DNA from: Stagonosporopsis chrysanthemi
Taxonomy: Eukaryota > Ascomycota > Dothideomycetes > Pleosporales > Didymellaceae
DNA: 64,000 nt
Reading direction: 5' to 3'
NCBI GenBank assembly: GCA_022560025.1
Contig: JAFISE010000105.1
Location: forward strand, 1-64,000
The notes beneath the pieces were generated by a model, which saw nothing but the letters and a program-made list of their open reading frames with translations, was not told the DNA's origin and made no database searches. A program made the translations under genes and the position numbers. Below are positions 12,801 through 23,680 of the stretch, in pieces; positions within the stretch are counted from its first letter, which is position 1, and every line of letters begins with the position of its first letter.

Positions 12801-13634
12801 GAGATCATCACTCTCTGGAAGCACAGAGGGTCCAAACAGAACACAATCGAGGACAAGTGGAAGGAACTTCTCAAGATCCTCGCTTGCCGCTTTTTCGATG
12901 GTAGCACCCTTTCTCTTGACTGGGCCAACACCATTCTCTGCTCTGCAGCGCGACAAGGCTGCCTGCCAATGATCGAACTACTATTCGAAAAAACAAAAGA
13001 GGAACCGGAACTGGCCAAGGGACTTCTAGCAGAAACTCAAAATGATAGTACGTACCAATCGATTGGGGAGGCAGCGTTTTGGGGCCGGACAAATGTCGTT
13101 CGATATCTGCTCGCACAAAACTATGTCGACACAAGGCCCCATCTGCACCACCGTGTCAACTCGAAGAATCGTTCTGGGGGTCCTTCAGGCAGAAACGTCC
13201 TCCACTGTGCTGCCAGCTCCAGCAACCCGGAAATCATCCGTGCTCTTGTTGAAAAGTTCCCGAGTGGTGTCAATGAGCAGACGGAGAGCGGAGACACACC
13301 GCTGATTATCCTGGTGTTTACGTGTCCCACAAATGTTGAGGCAGTGCGAGTATTGATCGAAGTCGGCATGGCGGATGTAAATCTTTCTCCGGGTGGAGAA
13401 TGGTATTCACCCCTGCGGACTGCCATACGGGCTAAGAACGTGGAGGTCTGCGAATTGCTCGCATCGCATGGAGCACGTGTCGACGAGGCTATTGATTTCG
13501 CGCAAACAACCGGTGACCTGACACTGAAGGATAGCTTGGAAGATGCTGAGACTTCCCAACGCATTCTGAAAGTGCTTGCTTTGGCTTCGCAATCAGAAGC
13601 ATGTAGGAAATACCTTGACAGACTCAACAACTGA
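9847..13634 (+). CDS. NACHT-type STAND (NLR-like) protein with C-terminal ankyrin-like repeats
   Basis: Predicted intracellular signal-sensing ATPase of the fungal STAND class, whose members act in non-self recognition and regulated cell death. Proposed exons: 9847-9872, 9936-10305, 10361-10495, 10579-10804, 10853-12217 and 12271-13634, giving 1161 residues with all phases consistent. Residues 1 to about 250 are helical, including LGPVLAVLGGSVSLATPLAA and CDEIWDST, and resemble the Goodbye/DUF7708-like N-terminal domains of fungal STANDs (inference). The NACHT core has Walker A GDMGSGKS (about 312-319) and Walker B LYLVLDGVDE (about 417-426). A helical winged region follows, then ankyrin-like units near the end such as GRNVLHCAASSSNPEIIRAL, SGDTPLIILVF and SPLRTAIRAKNVEVCELLAS. 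The first 26-nt exon is inferred because no in-frame ATG precedes the second exon. The repeats are degenerate, so this is not a high-identity, recently amplified receptor. Confidence 0.88.
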
Positions 13635-14494
13635 TGGCAGGCCGAGCGATGTAAAAGCTGGAAACCACAAGCCTGCATGAGGCGTGGTAGGGAATATGTA
13701 GCTGATTTGATGATAATAAAGAATGCAAGAATGTGCAAGCGCATCATGGGAGTTCAGCTTGCGGTAGGCTATGAGATACAGGGGGATCAGATCAGAAAGC
13801 AACAGCTGCACATTGCAAGATACAAGGTATCTATCGAAGCACGAGGGAGACGCGTCATGGTAGACCGGTCATCGTTGAGAGCAAAGGGGAGCAGCAGACA
13901 CGGAGAGAAAACGTCAACGATATGGATAACATGGTCTTTTCTGCAACTGCAGAGAACATGTGGTGGTAACTGCCCTCATTTGGTGTGGTTTACAGAGGTG
14001 AGAGAAGAGGCCGGCAGACATGAAAGTCACCCTCTCCATCTTTCAAGCTATGTGCTCTTTGATAACCCATGATGATAAAAACAGAGTTTACTCATCCAGA
14101 CTTGGTAACTAGGCTCAAACTGGCAAGGGGAATAGCAGACGATCATCAATAGATTGCTTACTCCGATCTTGTGGCACAATCAATGGCATAGCGAAGAGAG
14201 AGAGAGAAACACATTTGATTCAGATGCAGCGCTCCGACCTGCAGTCAAAAGTTGCGAGATGGAAAACGGGATACACGAGGGCAGAACACGATTGATTGTG
14301 TCGTTGAACTCCGTGAATCGCGAGATACACAATGTTCGATGATGTGAATTGCTCCTCTCCCAACCGCAATCATAGTATGTGGTAGATGTATGTAGATAGA
14401 TGTAGATGGTTGGATGTACCCGCCACGCTCAACGCTAAAAACTTCCAAATCTCATTCCCCAGCCAGCCGGTCTGCGTACAAACCCACCATGCTC
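13635..14494. other. convergent intergenic region
   Basis: Lies between the STAND gene (plus) and the glucosidase II subunit gene (minus). No supported gene; it should hold both 3' UTRs. Confidence 0.5.
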
Positions 14495-16303
14495 TCACAA
14501 CTCGCTGTGCTCGGGCACCCCCTCGCCCTTGACCTCGATCCCACACACCGCCGGCGTCCCCACCTCCATGCGGTACACGCACTTCTCCTCCTCGACGATC
14601 TTCCAAATCTCGTCCGTCTCGGCGCACGCCAGGACCACCAGGGTGCTACGGTTGGGGCCGTTCCAGCAGTGCTGGCCGTTCTCGTACTTGAGCGCGATGC
14701 GCTTCCCACTACCCAGGCCGCGGCCATCGGCAGGAAGCGTCTCGTCGACGGTGACGGTTTCGATGCGGGCGAAGTTGCCCATGCCGGTGTGGGCGCCGCC
14801 CTTTTTGGGTTTCTGGGTCGTCTTGCTGAGGAAGCAGTGCTCGTATGTGTACTCACCGCTGTCCTGGGAGACGCAGCGGCCGTTGAGGGCGCGGAAGATG
14901 GAGTCCGGACCGTAGTCTTTGGTGAGGTCTTCTTGGTGCTTGGTGAGCTCGGATTTGTCGTTGTTGAGTTCGCGGGTGGCGGCGTCGAGTTGGGATTTTG
15001 CGTCGGTGACGGCTTTGGATTCGGGGCTGTCGGTGTGGGGGTTGGCGAGGATGCCGTTCTCGATGAGGGCGATGCGGAGGTCGCGCAGCTTGGTGTCGAC
15101 CCAGGTGCGGATGGACTCGGGGAGGTAGTTCTCGAACTGATAGACTGGGCGGTGTTAGGACGGGTGTTCAGCGATGGGATGAGGTGATGGCGGCTACTTA
15201 CGGACGTCGACGTCTGACTCGTCAACCGCCTCGAACTCGTCCCACTTGATGGCGCTCTCAGCGTCGGGCTTCAGGATCTCGTCAAGGTCGCGGTCGCGTG
15301 CGGCATCCGGGCCGGGCCACTCCTGGGCAGCATAGTCCTCCCACGCCTTGACGGCACGCTTGACACCCTCGTCGTTGAAGTTGGGGTTGTACTCCTCCTT
15401 GAAGCGGCGCAGCATGCCCTCGAGCTCGTCGATCCTGCCCTTGGCGGCATCGCGCTCTCGGCGGACCCGCTCGACGTTGTCGGTGAGCTCCTGGATCCTC
15501 TCCTTGGCCAGGCTGGACAGCACGGTGATTTTGCCGCCCTTGCCAGCGCCCTTGACGACCCTGCCCTTCTCGGCGCGCTCAATCTCTGCCACACTCTTGG
15601 TTAGAGCATCCACTTTCCGCGTCTGAGCCTCAATCTGGGCGTTCAGTGTGGTAATGCGGTCCTCCACCTCCTTCCTCAACCGTGCAGACTCGTCCACCAG
15701 CTCCTTCCGCTTTTGCCTCGCGCTGTTCAGGCTCTTCTGGCGCGCCTCGTCCTGCTTCTTCCACTCCTTGCCGATCGAGGCACACTGGTCGGGGCACTTG
15801 ACGCCGCCGATGCCCGCGTACTCGTCGCTGCCGTCGCAGCAGAGCTCGTAGTCGCACTTGCCGTCGTTGACATTGGTGAAGGGAATATAGCTCGGGATGT
15901 GGCCCTTGTTTTTGCAGTAGAAGCCCGGCAGGGCGAGTGTCTCGTCGAAAGACCCGGGCTCTCTTCGCGGGGGCTGTGGCGGGGAGAGCGGTGAGATGTA
16001 CGCGCACGCCGAAGTGCCAGGCTCGTCCGAGCCGTCGGGGCAGTCGCAGTAGTCGTCGTTCAGTCGTGCGATGTCGAGTGTGATGCTGGGGTTCGAGATG
16101 CACGTGAATGTCTTTGGGTCTTTGTAGAATTTGGCAACTTTGTAGCTTAATGTCAGCTCTCAAGACTGCATCCACAGCTCAAATCCGGGGTACGTACACT
16201 CAGGGCTCACACCACGCGGCCGTGCAGGCTCTGACGCCGCACTTGTGGTGCTGGCGAGCAGGGGAAGCAGCAGAGCAATTGACGAAAGTGTTTGTTTCCC
16301 CAT
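14495..16303 (-). CDS. glucosidase II beta subunit (PRKCSH-like)
   Basis: Regulatory subunit of ER glucosidase II, which trims glucose from N-glycans during glycoprotein quality control. Three exons (16303-16198, 16137-15202, 15144-14495) give 563 residues. A signal peptide (MGKQTLSSIALLLPLLA) is followed by two LDL-receptor-like acidic/cysteine segments, DDYCDCPDGSDEPG and NDGKCDYELCCDGSDEY. Next comes a long coiled coil, roughly residues 160-300 (for example ARLRKEVEDRITTLNAQIEA). The C-terminal MRH lectin domain has GRCVSQDSGEYTYEHCF and LKYENGQHCWNGPNRST. The chain ends HSEL, a plausible variant of an HDEL-type retrieval signal. Length and order match the family. The plus strand is also open over much of the gene, but that frame is a GC-rich shadow. 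Confidence 0.93.
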
Positions 16304-17129
16304 TTTGTCTGTTGTGTGGAGGAATTGGAGCTCCAAATACTGGGGAGGCTCTGAACATGTGGCAGTAAGGGTCCAATGGCTTGGCGCCGGTTGACCGTTT
16401 CATCTCTTGAGCTCCTCACCGCCCACCTCCGTCATCGTCCAAACACCTTGGTTGACGCACAATCCTGTCATAAGTCGCAGAGGTTACAGAGTGGCGTGGA
16501 TAATTGACAACATGCATCACTGCGATCCAAAGATTCTGACAGCATTCTTTGTCGTACATCTTTCACAACTTACGCGTTGTCCGACTACTTCGTATACCAA
16601 TACGAACGTCTGAACATGATGTTATTGTCCTTTTCTTTTCCTGTAGCACTGACACTTCTGGAACTTGGTTCTTCTTCTCCATGTAATTCACACGTTTCCT
16701 ACTCCTCAAAACCTCTTCCGTCCAAAGCATGGCAAACGCAAGACTGCCGTCGAAGACACCTCAAAACTGACCATGTAGCCAATCATACTGCTACAGACCA
16801 CACGACCCCGACTGATGATGCAGCAGCGGGGAATTCTTGAAGAGATACCGCCATCTTCGATTGGTGGGCATGGCACGCATCCCGTGCAAACGCTCAGCAT
16901 GGCCTCCCATTGCCCAGTTTCGATTCGCCCTGCATATGAGCATGCATGAGCATGATTGCCTGACCAATTCGCGGTGTATCGCGTTTGTCGTACGCAGTGC
17001 TTCGCCGTGTCTTATAGGAGACGCGTCTTGGGGGTATATGACCTCAAGAGTGTCCATCACATCGACCGCTCAAACTCCACCTTTCAAGTCCAACACACAC
17101 ACCACACACTGCTCAATTTCTGCACAAGT
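16304..17129. other. divergent promoter region
   Basis: Lies between the starts of the glucosidase II subunit gene (minus) and the gene at 17130 (plus), so it probably holds both promoters. No supported gene. Confidence 0.5.
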
Positions 17130-20100
17130 ATGGCTTACGAAGTCGAGGACGAGGTGGATTGGAGTGACGGCACTATAGACGATCCTCCGTTAGCATCCAC
17201 CGGTGCATCAGGAGATTCCGGCTACGTCAGCCCTCAAGTGCTCGAACATGGTGGACTTGACGACCTTTTCGAGTCTCCGGAGGAAGACGAACATGAAGTG
17301 CCGTTCCGCACTGCTCTGCTTCAAGGTATGCTTTGTCATGTGTCGGCCTCGCATCATCTAATTCTTTCCAGCCGCTGCACAACCCACTGTCACTCGAGCC
17401 GAACACGCCCGCGTTGGCATCCACCTCAACCGCCGCCAGCCCTCGCAACAAGACTATGCCCACTTCGCTCTCTACCAAGCCAGCCAAAAGGTATACGAAG
17501 CTACCTTCCTCAAGCACTTCATCAACCATGCTTTGCATCCTTCCCATCTTGAGAAGTGCTCTCAGGACGGAGCCAATGTCTGTTCCAATGTGCAGCAATA
17601 CCTCGCATCGGTCTTAGGCAATGTCAACGCTCTCGCAAACAAGATGATCTGGAATGCCCGTTGTCGCGCTGTCAATTTATTTGCCAGTGACAAGGACGGT
17701 GCGCCGTTCTGGGACGACAGCTCTTTCGAACCAGACATCTTTGCTGGTTTTGACCCGACCGACCCGACTGACCCAACTCTTGTGGTTCACAGGATGGATG
17801 AGTCGTGGCACCGTACAGCGCTGAAGCCTCCCATGGTCCGCTTTACGATGAATGAATTCCCCATTGGCCAGCACACCTCACCTTTTGAAGAAACTGACGC
17901 GGTCTCAAAAACACTGTTCAGTGAGGAGGCTTCCGTTGACCCTGTACCTGCTCGCCGCACAGCCAGACGTCCAGCAGCACGGAAAGGTAAAGGCAGAGGT
18001 TGCGCAGGTGCCAAAGTCCGAGACATTTCATGGTCTGCCGGTCGCGACAAGTGGCTGGCCTCGTTGATTCCACCCACGACAGTCGAAGAAACCTGTGTAC
18101 CTACCCCTGACGAGACGGCCACTGGCACCATCGCCCCCGATGTCAGCGCTCTTGCCGAGCCGCGCATCTTGAGCGACCTTCGCGAGCTCCATCTCAACAG
18201 TCATATCGTCGCGCCCCGGCAGACGTACCCAGCTGTGCGTGATCCTGCCACTGAGGACCAGCCTGCTGGGTTGACACAGCTTGAAAGGCTCGTCGAACAG
18301 TTTGGCGCCGATGCTTTGAGCGGTCAACATCACGTCGAGGATAGTGTGCCCGGCGAAGAGTATATTGACCAGGTACCTCCATGGCCCACGCGACTTTTCC
18401 GTGACCATAAGCGGCGGCTGACGAAGATGTCTCCACGGATATTGAGAAGAGCGTTCCCTGGTATCAGAGCAGTCATTGCTGAGGCTATATCTCACGGCTA
18501 CCGCCCGGTGGATCCTGACTTTGAAGAAATCTTGGCCGACATCGAGACGCGGGAACGATCTGTGGCTGCACCTGTGCAGGTGTCTGTGGAGGATGATGCC
18601 ACTCAAACGATTCGAAGAAAGGATTCAGAGCCTCAGAAGGTGCCTGGCCATGGCAAGAAGCGGAGGAGCGAGCAGCAAGCGCCAATCCGCATGTTCAACA
18701 AGCCGATCGAGCCAAGAACGAAGAGACGCAGGGTTGACGCCATCTTCGCAGGCCCATCGACTGCTGCAACGGCCACTCTCACGCCTCGCAAACAAACAGC
18801 TACCACTGCGAGACCGCCTAAGACGCAGCCTAAATCGAAGACTAAACTAGCAAAGCCGAAGGCTTCTCGTCCCGAACCGGCACCTTTGCGCTCCTCATCA
18901 ATTCATCCACCCCATCCTAGCGGTTCCACTACATTAGAGCCTCACCAACAGCTTCCTCCCGCCGCATCCTTCACACCCGAGGACCCCTCCGACGAGCCCG
19001 TCTGGCGCTGCGGCATCAAGCACGCGCTTGGCCACTACTACAACGCCGGAGATCGCAAGAACTGCCCAGGCTGCTTCACCGCGCGGTCGGACAACACCAA
19101 CATAAAGATCATGGACTTCTTCCTGCCTTCACGCAAACACTTCCACCAGCCCAACCCGGACGTGCGCTGGCGGCCTAGCAAACCCTTTCTCCGCGCCCGC
19201 CGCTCCAAATCCCTCAGCCACAACAGCATCGCGAAGGAGGCGTACTGGGCAGCCATCGCATCAGGTGTAGATGACGACGGAGCAATGACAACAGCCATCA
19301 CCGCGGTGCTCGCGCACATCGCGTCGAAGCTGCCCAAGGAACCCTCGCCTGTGCCCTCGCCCTCCCCAGAGCCCGATCCCGGCCCCCACCCCTCGGGCTC
19401 CACGACCATGGAACACGCCCAAGACCTGCCCAGCTGCGCGTCCTTCACAGCCCCCGGAGACGGAGAGCAGCCCGCGTGGCGCTGCGACGTCAACCATGCG
19501 CTGGGCCGGTACTATCTCGCGGGCGACAAACGGTCGTGTCCCGGGTGCGGCAGCAATAAAGAGGGGAAGAGCAAGCATGCCGTCATGGATTTCTGGCTGC
19601 CGAGGGGCGTGGTGGTGAGGCAGGAGGTGGATGTCATGGGCTGGAAGCCGCGGAAGCCGTATCGGACGCGCGAGCCGAAGACAAGGAGCGCTGCGGGTCG
19701 AAACAAGTCGGGGATAGAGCGTGTGAGCGAGGCTCCTCCTGCCCGTGCACCCGCGGCCAAGGGAGTGTCGTTGTCGTTGTTGAACAATGACCACCACGCC
19801 GACTCTCCTGCGCCCGCAGCCAGGCGCAGATACCGGTCCGAGCTGTCGCACAACCAGTTCGCGAGCCGCAAGTACTGGGACGCGATTGCGCGGGGTGTGG
19901 ACGGTGAGGAGGCGCTGGCGTGGGCGCTGAGGGAGACGGAGGAGTGGGTTGACGGACGGGAAGAGGAGGGCGATGGTGCAGACTCTGCGGACGAGGACGG
20001 CGGCAAGGAACGAGGCGTGGGACGAGGCGTGGGACGAGACGCTGAACAAGCCGCCGAACAAAACAACGCACGACACGCCAACCAACCCAAGCGCCACCAC

Positions 20101-20559
20101 ACCAACACACTACCCCAAACAACCAAACACAGCACCCGCCCCTCCCGCCGCAAACACAACCACCCCCTCTCCACCACCACCGCCGCCGTCACTCTTACCG
20201 CGCCCCGTCTCCGCAAACCCCCGCCCCAACAACCCCAAGTCCAAGTCCAAACCCAAGTCCATCCCGCCCTCACATCCTCCCTCGCCCTCAACGCCCTCCG
20301 CAGCGCCGCTGCGCTCTGTCCCCGCCGACCGGTAGGGGGGGAGGGGTGTGCGAAGGCGGGGGGTGGCGGGGATGCGGATGCGGATGATGGAGAGGATGAT
20401 GGAGAGGGTGACGGAGGAGATGGTGATGAGGAGGGAGAAGGTGCTGGTGACGGAGGTGATGGTGGTGGTGATGGTGATGGAGGAGGTGAAGATGAGGACG
20501 GAGAGGATAGGGAGGAAGAAGAAGAGGAGGAGCAGAGTTCGGACTCGGACAGCGAATAG
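17130..20559 (+). CDS. unknown protein with duplicated Cys/His (CHCC) module
   Basis: I do not recognise this protein. Exons 17130-17325 and 17372-20559 join in phase and encode 1127 residues. The N-terminal 300 or so residues are acidic and mixed. Basic stretches follow (residues about 360-570, including KKRRSEQQAP and RTKRRRVDAIF), suggesting a nuclear protein. Two copies of a module come next. Each has SGSTT, then WRC, HALG, YY, AGD and CPGC, then MDF-LP, W-P-KP, and finally LSHN with YW-AIA-GVD. The potential metal ligands are C612, H616, C630 and C633 in copy 1 and C770, H774, C788 and C791 in copy 2, a C-x3-H-x13-C-x2-C pattern. The last 180 residues are low complexity, first Pro/Thr/Gln and then Gly/Asp/Glu. 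A DNA- or chromatin-related role is only a guess. Confidence 0.8.
18895..19330 (+). repeat. Cys/His module, copy 1 (coding)
   Basis: First copy of the internal duplication. It contains HPSGSTTLE, then WRCGIKHALGHYYNAGD, CPGC, IMDFFLPS, VRWRPSKPFLR and LSHN-x7-YWAAIASGVDD. Unlike copy 2 it has a second His (H620) that could serve as an extra ligand. Confidence 0.75.
19384..19950 (+). repeat. Cys/His module, copy 2 (coding)
   Basis: Second copy, offset 158 residues from the first. It contains HPSGSTTME, WRCDVNHALGRYYLAGD, CPGC, VMDFWLPR, MGWKPRKPYRT and, after an insertion of about 50 residues, ELSHN-x7-YWDAIARGVDGE. The insertion splits the module at the point where copy 1 has only RARRSK. 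Confidence 0.75.
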
Positions 20560-20963
20560 CGAGTTGCGAATGGTGGATAGCGAATAGCGAATAGCGAGTA
20601 AAGATCCCGCTCGTCAGCCTTCTCTATTGTGTCTTCCCAGCGAGGATTTCGGTTGTTGACATGTGCTGGAGAAGATTGGTGGGATGGGCTGCATCGATGG
20701 CTTGTATGGTTGATGCGGGTGTTGCGTGTGCGTGTGCAAGGCGAGGCGAGGTGAGGTGAGGTGAAACGAGGCGAAATGGCGGTATGGATGGGATTGGGTA
20801 TATTGTAGGTTAGGGCTGGATTGGAGAGGTGTGTGTACATGTATGTATATGTATACGCACGAGTCCACTCGACTCGACTCAACCCAGCTCCACTCAACTC
20901 TACTCAACTCAACTCAACCCAGAATCTCGATGTATTGTATCGCAACATGTGATCTCCTGTGTA

Positions 20964-21050
20964 TGTACTGTACTGTACTGTACAACACAACGGAAAGGGA
21001 TGGAAAGGACGACCTCCTATAAGAACCGACTTACTTACAGTACAGTACAG
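20964..21050. repeat. inverted repeat of TGTAC units
   Basis: Positions 20964-20983 read as repeated TGTAC units and 21036-21050 as their reverse complement, giving a perfect 15-bp stem with a loop of about 53 nt. The same short motif recurs in other intergenic parts of the window. Confidence 0.6.
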
Positions 21051-21248
21051 TGTAGTACAATACCTTCCAGTGCATATAGACAGCGCGCCCAATTTCTGCC
21101 ATCTCATGATTTGCGACTCGGCGTGCGCGTGCTTGGCGGGGATGCTGGGACGACAGTGACAGTGACGGTGACGTCACGGTGTGGGTGTGTTTACCGTACC
21201 ATCATGTAACCTCCTCGTGTTTCAAGTACACTACTGTGTTTGCAGTAG

Positions 21249-21411
21249 GTAAGTAAGTAAGTAAGTAAGTAAGTGAGTAAGTAAGTAAGTAAGTAAGCAA
21301 GTAAGTAAGCAAGTAAGTAAGTGAGTAAGTAAGTAAGTAAGTAAGCAAGTAAGTAAGCAAGTAAGTAAGCAAGTAAGTAAGTAAGTAAGTATGCAAGTAA
21401 GTGTGCAAGTA
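21249..21411. repeat. AAGT/TAAG tetranucleotide array
   Basis: About 160 bp of AAGT units with occasional variants (GAGT, GCAAGT). It produces a misleading open frame of Leu-Thr-Tyr-Leu on the minus strand. Confidence 0.9.
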
Positions 21412-21676
21412 CATATTGCACACGGAGACAGATACGGGACGTAAGTAACCGTCACCCGTCGCCCGTAGCCAGCCAGCCAGCCGGTAACGTGCGTTGTGGT
21501 GGGTGGTCGATGTGTTATGGTCAAATAACGCAACGGCGCAGCGACGCAACCCGCAAGGAGACGATATGAAATAGAAAGCCAGGCGGGGGAAACGAAACGA
21601 AATGAAATGAAATAAAATGAAACGAGCGCGAGAATGGGAAGTGAAATGACCGAGTCGGTAGTTAGCAAGCTCGCTC

Positions 21677-21701
21677 GCTGCTGCTGCTGCTGCTGCTGCT
21701 A
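21677..21701. repeat. CTG/GCT trinucleotide run
   Basis: Eight or so GCT/CTG units in non-coding sequence. Confidence 0.85.
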
Positions 21702-22335
21702 CTGCAGCTGTCGCAGCGGTGGTGCAACCATGGTACGATATCGATTATTACACAATATCCCAATGTTGATTGTGGGTGCGGACACAGACCGAGCCGACGC
21801 AGCCCGAGCGCGGAGGAATGCACAGCTGGAGCCTGCAGCGATTGATGCTCGAGCTTGCGCGCGTGCAGTGCAGTGCAGTGCGCAGGAAGGGAAATCGCGA
21901 TGGGGTCTCGCCAAGGAAGGGGGAGTTTAACAAGGTATGGTTGTTCTACTACAACAACAACAACAACACAGCACACACAACACGCGATCAAACAGAAGAC
22001 ACGCCGGGTCTCCGCACTTTCCCAGGTTCATGCAGGCGAGATTCGACTTTTACCTCATGAGCAATTTGCGCAGGCCGTCTCCGCGGCGGCGAACTTGGGC
22101 GTGCTCCGTCGTCGCGCTGGCGAAATTTCAGAGCAGGTCTGGCCAATCAGCGGGCGCGAAGCAGCTGCGCAGGGCTGAGTTGCTGCAAGCGCAGATCCTG
22201 GGCTCATTTCGCAGCAGACGGAGACGGGCTGGGAGATGGGATCGATCGCCCCGTTTGATTTGCGGCAGGGCGTGGTGGTAGCGAGAAGGGTGGTTTTTCG
22301 CGACTAGGTACCGGTGCGGGCGGGGGTGTTTGTTA

Positions 22336-22336
<1 letters not shown>

Positions 22337-22366
<30 letters not shown>

Positions 22367-22389
22367 CATACATACATACATACATACAT
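22337..22389. repeat. CATA tetranucleotide array
   Basis: About 13 perfect ACAT/CATA units. Confidence 0.92.
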
Positions 22390-23629
22390 GGTGGGAAGAC
22401 GGGCTGAGCGACGTGAGTGGCTCGGCCGGGCTGTTCAGCTGTGAAGGTCTGGGCTGCCGGTGGGCATCAGGATTGGGCGCCGTTGACTACAGGTACCCGC
22501 GTGAGGGGAAGATGGCTGGCTGTTCGTCCGCTGCCGTGAGGACCGACACGGACTCTTTATCTGTTGCAACGGTGCTCGAACGGGAGCGGGTGTCAATCCG
22601 TTGGGTGCGCTTGGGGTTCGCCCCACTTTCTTCCATGTGCACATGACGAGAGTGGTGTCGTGGCAGAGGACGGGCAGAGAGGGCTGTGATTCGGCGTCGC
22701 TCGTGTTGAGCTGCATGGCCGCAGGGAATGGCAAGCAGGCTCTGCGAGGGCCGCTGACAGCTGTAATGGATGCCAGGGTGTGAGCAAGCGTGTTCGGAGA
22801 TGAGCAGACAGAGGTGCCGTCGTGGAGAATTTGCAGCAGCAGCGGCAGCCGCAGCAGCTTTCTCGCCGGCAGTTCGTGTGGCGGCTGTGGGCGATCTGCC
22901 GTTTCTTTTGGCTGTGTAGATTTACGTGCTACCCTAAAACTCTCATGTGTGTGTGCCATAATTGCTGCTGAACACAATTGCTCTCTAGCCTAACGTATTT
23001 AGTGCGCACTGCATATCTGCTGTAACAGATTTAGTACATGATTGCAGGTCGCACTCTCGCGCTACCTGCAGACTTGACGTCGCGCAAGGATAGGAGACGG
23101 TACATGAACAACGGGCGGTTAGGGCAGGAGGATCGAGGTGAGCAGCAGCAGCTAGAGTCCAGGGCAGTGGTTCGTTCGCTTGTGAGTCTAGCGGCAGGTA
23201 CCCGTGGAAGCAGGAAGCAATGGGCGTTTGACCCTGAGCGTCAGGAGAAGTCGCCCCCGCATTCCCCGTGCAACAATGCACAGTGACGAGGTGCTGCTCC
23301 AGGCACGGAGCTTGTTGTGCGTGGCGGCGGCTTGTTTGGCTGGCGATGTATGTAGTCACATTGCTGTTGACAGCAAAACCAAAGCCTGGTGTTATTATTG
23401 TATGACTGCATGCAGATCGGACGGACCGCGGGAGGGGCGCAGGAACAATTTGTTTCAGGGGACGCGCGCGCTGATTGGCTGGGCGTGTTTCGCTGCAGCA
23501 CGCGTCACGGCGCGCAAGTGGCCTCGCCGTTGTCACAGGCGCCGCCGCTGTCGTCCACCAACGCTCGGCAGCGAGCCTGCGGCCGCGAGTCGCGCGCCGA
23601 TGAGTCGCGAGGCCGCGAGCTGAGGCATT

Positions 23630-23680
23630 GAAGCGTTGAAGCGTCGAAGCGTCGAAGCGTCGAAGCGTTCGAAGCGTTCC
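23630..23680. repeat. GAAGCGTC octamer tandem repeat
   Basis: Six or so copies of GAAGCGT followed by C, T or TC; non-coding. Confidence 0.8.

Noticed and set aside
14414..15187. 257-codon plus-strand frame
   Set aside because: Lies antisense to the third exon of the glucosidase II beta gene; the minus strand carries the recognisable protein.
19512..20897. 461-codon minus-strand frame
   Set aside because: Antisense to the low-complexity end of the CHCC-module gene; Ser/Pro runs only.
21249..21411. CRISPR-like regular repeat
   Set aside because: A perfect short-unit microsatellite without spacers, in a eukaryotic genome.
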